From Hevea brasiliensis (lineage: Eukaryota; Streptophyta; Magnoliopsida; Malpighiales; Euphorbiaceae), in the NCBI RefSeq assembly GCF_030052815.1, contig NC_079505.1, forward strand, positions 78,190,351 through 78,254,350: DNA of 64,000 nucleotides, written 5' to 3'. A program made the translations under genes and the position numbers. Under the pieces are notes generated by a model. It was not told the DNA's origin. It ran no database searches and saw only the letters and a program-made list of their open reading frames with translations. Position 1 is the first letter of the stretch, and the number at the start of each line of letters is the position of its first letter. Shown here in pieces: positions 59,155 to 64,000 of the stretch.

Positions 59155-62100
59155 GAAAAATTCGTCCTCGAATTTTCGAATAAACCAGAGATATGGAAAA
59201 GAAGATTATCAGAACAAGTGCAATCATTACTCCTCCAGCTTTGCAGAGATTGGTAAAACATTTATTCTTCAAACTCTTTGTACATTATATATGACATTCT
59301 ATTACTCTCTTATTCTACTATGGTGTCCTATTTGTCTTCATCTTTATCTAGAGATGCTCTTATCTCTTGGCTATTCATTGACCATTCTTCTGACATTTCA
59401 AGTATTCGCTATATCTCACTGTTCTTGACTTGATGTCTCATAACTTCAATCAACTTTAGTGCTTACCTCACTTTTATTACGCCCCAACATGTCTCTTAGT
59501 GACTTCAGTCATCATTCCTTTGTTTTAATAATCTCTGTTTTCCCCAATGACATAACTTATGTTCCTTATTCCATGATATCCTATGAGTAGCTTTCCTGTA
59601 GCACCTAATCTAGGCATCTTGTTCGAGATCTTCACTCTTCTTATGACTTCAGTGGTTAATACCTATAAATCTTCTCACTCCCATTATACTTTAAATTTTT
59701 AATCTCTCTTGTGTCATTACTAAGGTACTTAGACCAACCTCTATCGATCTTATGTAACTAGTCAGGTAGAGTCTCCTCCAAGGGTCAAGTGTATCATTTA
59801 TCAATATTGGAAAGTAAACTGGGTCTCTCCTTCTAGGTAACAAAAGTGTTTATATTCTCTGACAACTCAACCCATGCGACTTATCAATTCTCACTCCTTC
59901 TCTGGAATATAAATATCTAGACTTCTTCCTATAGCTTCTTAGTATGTGGCCTACTTCTGACACATTAGCACTCAGATCGAGGCTCTACTACTCCTTTAAT
60001 CTATCATCTCATAATAACTTGTTTTAAACGTCTCTTAGTGTGTTCCAAGCATACCTATTCCTCCTTATCCTCATCATTATAACTGGCTCTATCGAGCTCT
60101 TTTTCTGTCCTTTGCATCTTATCCACTTTCCTTTTCCTATTTTTTGGTATTGTTGATATCTTTTCAACCTGCTGTACTTATTCCTTAATTTTAGTCCTAT
60201 TTCACCCTTACACCTTTTTCCTTCAAGGATGTCCATCCCATCATCAACTTTAACTTTCATTTTATTTCTTAGTTACTAGTTCTATTACTTCGGGAATTCT
60301 AACCTTACGATTTTCTCTTACCAGCACATTCTTCACCTTTTGTAACACTTATAATTAACCATAGAAAATTCTTTTTGCATCCCCTTTTACCAACTTAACT
60401 ATCAGAACATTATCATTCCCTACCTCTCTTAGTAGGAAATTACACATCCTAAATGGATATGAGCCCTTGAAACTATAAGTTCCATCCGAACTAACACTAT
60501 TTGTGAGAAATGTGTGCCATGCCTTAATCCTAAACAAAATACTTCACATGTTCATTCTCCTTAATAAAATCACATATACTGCCCATAGCTTTTCAAACTT
60601 CAGCTTCATCTTTTCCTATTAGCAACAATCTTATTCGCTGTAACTCATTCACAATTAGTATTCTCTCCAGCTCATAATTTAAAATAGTCACAAGCCTTAG
60701 TAGCTAACTCAATTTGACTCCTGTTATTACTCTGATCGTCCTTTCATACTTAACACTAGGTATGCACTTACAGTCATTCTCATATCACAAAATTGTATAT
60801 GAATTGGTGCCTACCAAACTCTCAAATAACTAGGTCTCCTTGACTCTCTCCTTATATAACCCTCTAGAACCAATAGCACAAACTAAACTTGAAAAGAAAG
60901 AAAAATATCCTCTTATATTCAACTACGCCCGATTGTCCATATAATAACGTTTAATCTATGTTTCTTGGTCTTTCTCTTCAAATTTCATCATCTCTTAGCA
61001 CAATTGTGCTCTACCTATAAGATATCATCTACATGAACACTTTACCGTACCATTGTCCTTCCTGACATAATATTTTATAATTTATTAACTTTACTTATAC
61101 TCGACCAATGATTCATATCTATCATCGTTTATATTGTGCCCTTAACTTTTGTTGATTCCTGAAAGATTTCTCTCGCTAATAGATTCTTCAAACACTAATT
61201 CCACCCTTATCTATGGTCGTTAATTTGATCCTTAAACTTTCTAGTGATTTATTACCATCCATACTTGTCACTTTTTATTCTACCCCTACTGTTGCTCTGT
61301 CGTTATTGCGTCCTTTGCAAAGTGATTACATTGATCACACTAAAAATGTTTGCCTGACATTCATAACGAACCTCTAACTACCTTCTCACTATCTCAAAAG
61401 TCTAACCTAAAACCTATGTGTCATTATCTATCATTCTTTTCCTCTCATCATACCTATTTGATCCCTTAGACTGACTTTTATTCAACTTACTGCTTACTAA
61501 CTTCTCTTTCTCTACCTATTTAGGTAGTCCGCAATACCATCGTACACCTTCTAATATTTACTCATTATTATTGTATTCCATACCTCCATCACTTTTCTCA
61601 CTAATGTGGTCCCATTTTGGGTTTTCCATCCTTGTCATTCTCCTTGCCAAGAATAACACTTAGCCTACCCTATATCTTAACTTTGTTCCTTTTATTATGC
61701 GCTCCTCGGGTTGTCCTTCCGTTTATCTCCTTTGTCTTACCCAAAATAGAACTTGAATATTCTATCCCTGGTTCCATTCTTCTTCCTAACATGACAGCTG
61801 TACCTGCAAACTATATCCTTCAGAGTCTCTACCACGTTATCACATATCTGTGCTACTCAGATTTGGTCCTTTGACTACTCTAGCTAGTACTCCCACTGGC
61901 ACTTAGATTATATTGCATCTGTAATCAATTCTCCAAACTTTCATTCCGCACTTTCTTTACCCATTGGCTTTCTATAATTTATCTTTGCTAATTTATTACT
62001 CTTAACACTGTTATAATTAGATTATACTATTGTTTTGAACAATAGGAAGTTAGAAAGGAACTCAGGAAATTGCAGTCATACCTTTATCGTATGATTTCTA

Positions 62101-62198
62101 TTTTTATCCTTTAGCTTACATAATACCCTTACTACCTCGAGGACTGATTCTGCAGTAATTTTACTTATTTGTTGTTTTTATTATCATTATCATCATCA

Positions 62199-62275
<77 letters not shown>

Positions 62276-63491
62276 TTCTATGTTTACTCAATTAGCCAAA
62301 ACTCAATATTCCGGGCATCCAAACCCGTCATCAAATTCAAAGGATTTACATCCATCATGATCTGATTACATATGATTCCTATAATGGAACTTGTATCCTC
62401 TGCAGGATACCCGAGCCAACTACTCTCTACCACACTCTACAGTCCCATCTAGAACACTATTCCATAAGTCATCATTATCAATAATACCCTTCGATCCCTT
62501 CTGAAAAGATAGGACTGTACCCTAACTTGCAGCAACAAAGGTACTACATTTACCACATTGCCAGAATCATGTCAACTTAATGACTATTTTATCATATCAT
62601 AGCTCTAAAAATCATCAATTCATAGTTTCGACATTCTCTAGGTAGTAGGGTTGTACTTTATTCCATACTGATACACAAAAGGTATACTATTCTCACTCTA
62701 TAAGTGTCACCTTTACTTTGCAACTAATCCGAAACCTCTGGTCTGATGGCAACTCTAGCTCATGCTAGGGTAACTGAGTCACTGACTCTAGTTATCACCC
62801 AACTGTGACCTTCGATATTCTAGCTCTAGACTCTTAACCAGGAGTTCCCAACTTCTCTGCAGATATAGAACTTTGTTCTGGTATTACTGTACCAAAACAG
62901 AGACTGCCTGCAACATCCTCATCATAAGCACTACAGGGAGGTACGCAGCTCTACACAATAATCTCATGTCGGTACTGTAATCTGCAGCTTACAGAGCAGA
63001 CATCGAGAACATTATATAGTTACTACGATACGTCCTGACCGACTAGGTCTCCTAATTTCTTATCTCTCTTTAATCTTCTATTATCATAAACTTATTCTGA
63101 CTGGGTCATCCACTGATGACTGCTAGCAGTGGTATCCTCATCCTTATCTAGGGCAACTGTACTTTCAAGACTCACCTTTATGTACTCGTGCCTTGCACGA
63201 AATGGGCATACCATTTAAACCCATACAAACAAAAACATAGCATTTCTTGGAGTACGTGTCCTCATGACAAACCTCAACATGTCTGCTAACTCTATTTCAC
63301 GTTTCTATGTACTCCATGAAAACCAAGACACTAATTGAGGCACTTTTATATTTCCCGAGGTATAACGCAGAATCTAGAAACAAAGAATTACAGAAAAAGA
63401 CGAAACAAAATCCTATACTCCGCATGTAACATCCTAACAAGACTCCTTTTACACTCCCAAGTATATTATTTCCCATGAATCTAGAGCCTAA
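59155..63491 (-). other. Internal region of the right-hand element, no conserved domains
   Basis: The longest minus-strand ORFs are 78 codons (60024-60260) and 60 codons (60355-60537), both without known motifs. A weak hint of a gag zinc knuckle (C-D-Q-C-N-H-F-A-K-D) is readable on the minus strand near 61,300-61,350, but its spacing is wrong and its last Cys is missing. An (ATT)n lies at about 62,198-62,275. Plus-strand ORFs at 61617-61874 and 62169-62360 are probably spurious. Confidence 0.6.
62198..62275. repeat. (ATT)n microsatellite
   Basis: About 26 ATT trinucleotides; the poly-leucine ORF across it is an artefact. Confidence 0.95.
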
Positions 63492-63503
63492 GCTCTGATA
63501 CCA
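63492..63503 (-). other. Initiator-tRNA-Met primer binding site of the right-hand element
   Basis: The minus strand reads TGGTATCAGAGC, starting four bases from the LTR end at 63,508. This is the standard plant initiator-Met primer site and fixes the orientation of the element. Confidence 0.9.
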
Positions 63504-63507
63504 ACTT

Positions 63508-64000
63508 TGTCACGACCCAACCTATGGGCGTGACCACTAGGACACAGGCGACTTAAAGCCCCAGGGCCCGTAGTAAGCCTAACTATTCCTCAAATACATA
63601 ATCAGTAACACAATTAAGGCCAAATATGCACATAAAATAATTTAAATTAAACTCTTATAATTATATTTCGACCAACTTAGCCAGAAATTATCGAAACAAA
63701 AATTAGAGCCAGCTCAACCCTGTTACCTCATTTATAACCATTTAAAACTCGTAAAATTTTTCTTTTCATTTATTAATACGCAAACTTGAATTCATACAGT
63801 CCCTGACAGGCTTAATGCTACTACTAGCACATGCGGAGTCCTAAATTACAAATTTAGAGAATAATAATACAATTAAACAATCGACGTTAAACCTGCGAGG
63901 AAGAAAACAGGTTGCTCTGTAAAATAACTCCTCCTGTGGCCTGGAAAAATATTGAACAGGAGTGAGCGTTCGACTCAGAGAGTGAAATATCAATTTTAAC
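63508..64000 (-). repeat. 5' LTR of the right-hand element (partial)
   Basis: It starts TGTCACGACC as at 56,653 and continues beyond the window. Bases 63714-64000 are identical to 56871-57157, but 63508-63713 differ at many places and are 12 bases shorter than 56653-56870. Confidence 0.9.

Larger units (their letters stand above)
56653..64000 (-). mobile_element. Tekay-like LTR element without recognisable pol, inserted in Athila-2 RT (runs off the window)
   Basis: Direct LTR copies start at 56,653 and 63,508. On the minus strand an initiator-Met primer site follows the right copy and a polypurine tract precedes the left copy, so the element is a minus-strand LTR retrotransposon. Its 4.37-kb interior shows no RT, RNase H or integrase. 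The phrase gaggacgaa before the polypurine tract and the Met primer match the outer Tekay element. It is either a non-autonomous derivative or a copy whose coding region is decayed beyond reading. The five bases before the left LTR are ccaaa; the partner duplication lies outside the window. Confidence 0.8.

Noticed and set aside
58443..59183. Overlapping ORFs of up to 167 codons on both strands
   Set aside because: They lie in the GC-rich, GA-repeat part of an LTR, are low-complexity and cross the LTR end and polypurine tract.
62169..62360. Poly-leucine ORF
   Set aside because: Translation of an (ATT)n microsatellite.

Overview
This window is nuclear DNA of a dicot plant. It is AT-rich and holds spliceosomal-type introns with GT/AG borders, a plant CLE peptide gene, Athila and Tekay (chromovirus) Ty3/gypsy retrotransposons, a plant RTE-type LINE and hAT-like MITEs. 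The repeat families look like those of Euphorbiaceae (rubber tree, cassava), but that is an impression from memory and was not tested. Only one intact protein-coding gene can be supported; everything else that codes is a broken gene or retrotransposon coding sequence.

1-12,697: AT-rich flank with an RNase H-type fragment, a poly(A) tract, a probable MITE and a CT microsatellite. It then holds a minus-strand, intron-containing copy of the CWC16/CCDC130 (Saf4-like) splicing-factor gene (8,177-11,851) with its TATA box and polyadenylation signal still visible. A 5'-truncated RTE LINE sits inside its fourth coding exon and a nonsense codon sits in its fifth, so it is read as a pseudogene.

12,698-37,380: a nested retrotransposon block. 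The outer layer is an old plus-strand Tekay-type element (LTRs of about 2 kb, initiator-Met primer site, gag, protease, RT, RNase H, integrase, chromodomain). A minus-strand Athila element (17,196-29,364, tRNA-Asp primer site, 5-bp target duplication) entered its RT. A 3.46-kb solo LTR (31,319-34,780, perfect 5-bp target duplication) entered the end of its integrase. All layers are inactivated.

37,381-47,751: AT-rich intergenic DNA around the one clear functional gene, a CLE peptide precursor (41,194-41,553, terminal dodecapeptide RLVPTGPNPLHH). An overlapping upstream ORF lies across its start, and a 0.8-kb hAT-like MITE lies about 3 kb downstream.

47,752-64,000: the left part of a second minus-strand Athila element (LTR, env-like ORF, a regular 72-74-bp palindrome array, integrase, RNase H, part of RT). 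A Tekay-like element entered its RT at 56,653 and runs off the window; that element has no recognisable pol between its LTRs.

The most unusual signals are four. A palindrome plus 'TTTCGGCAG' module recurs in the LTRs and internal non-coding DNA of both Athila elements with different palindrome cores. The splicing-factor copy is disrupted by a LINE. The right-hand LTR pair is identical over 287 bp but strongly different over the adjoining ~210 bp. An overlapping uORF sits on the CLE gene.
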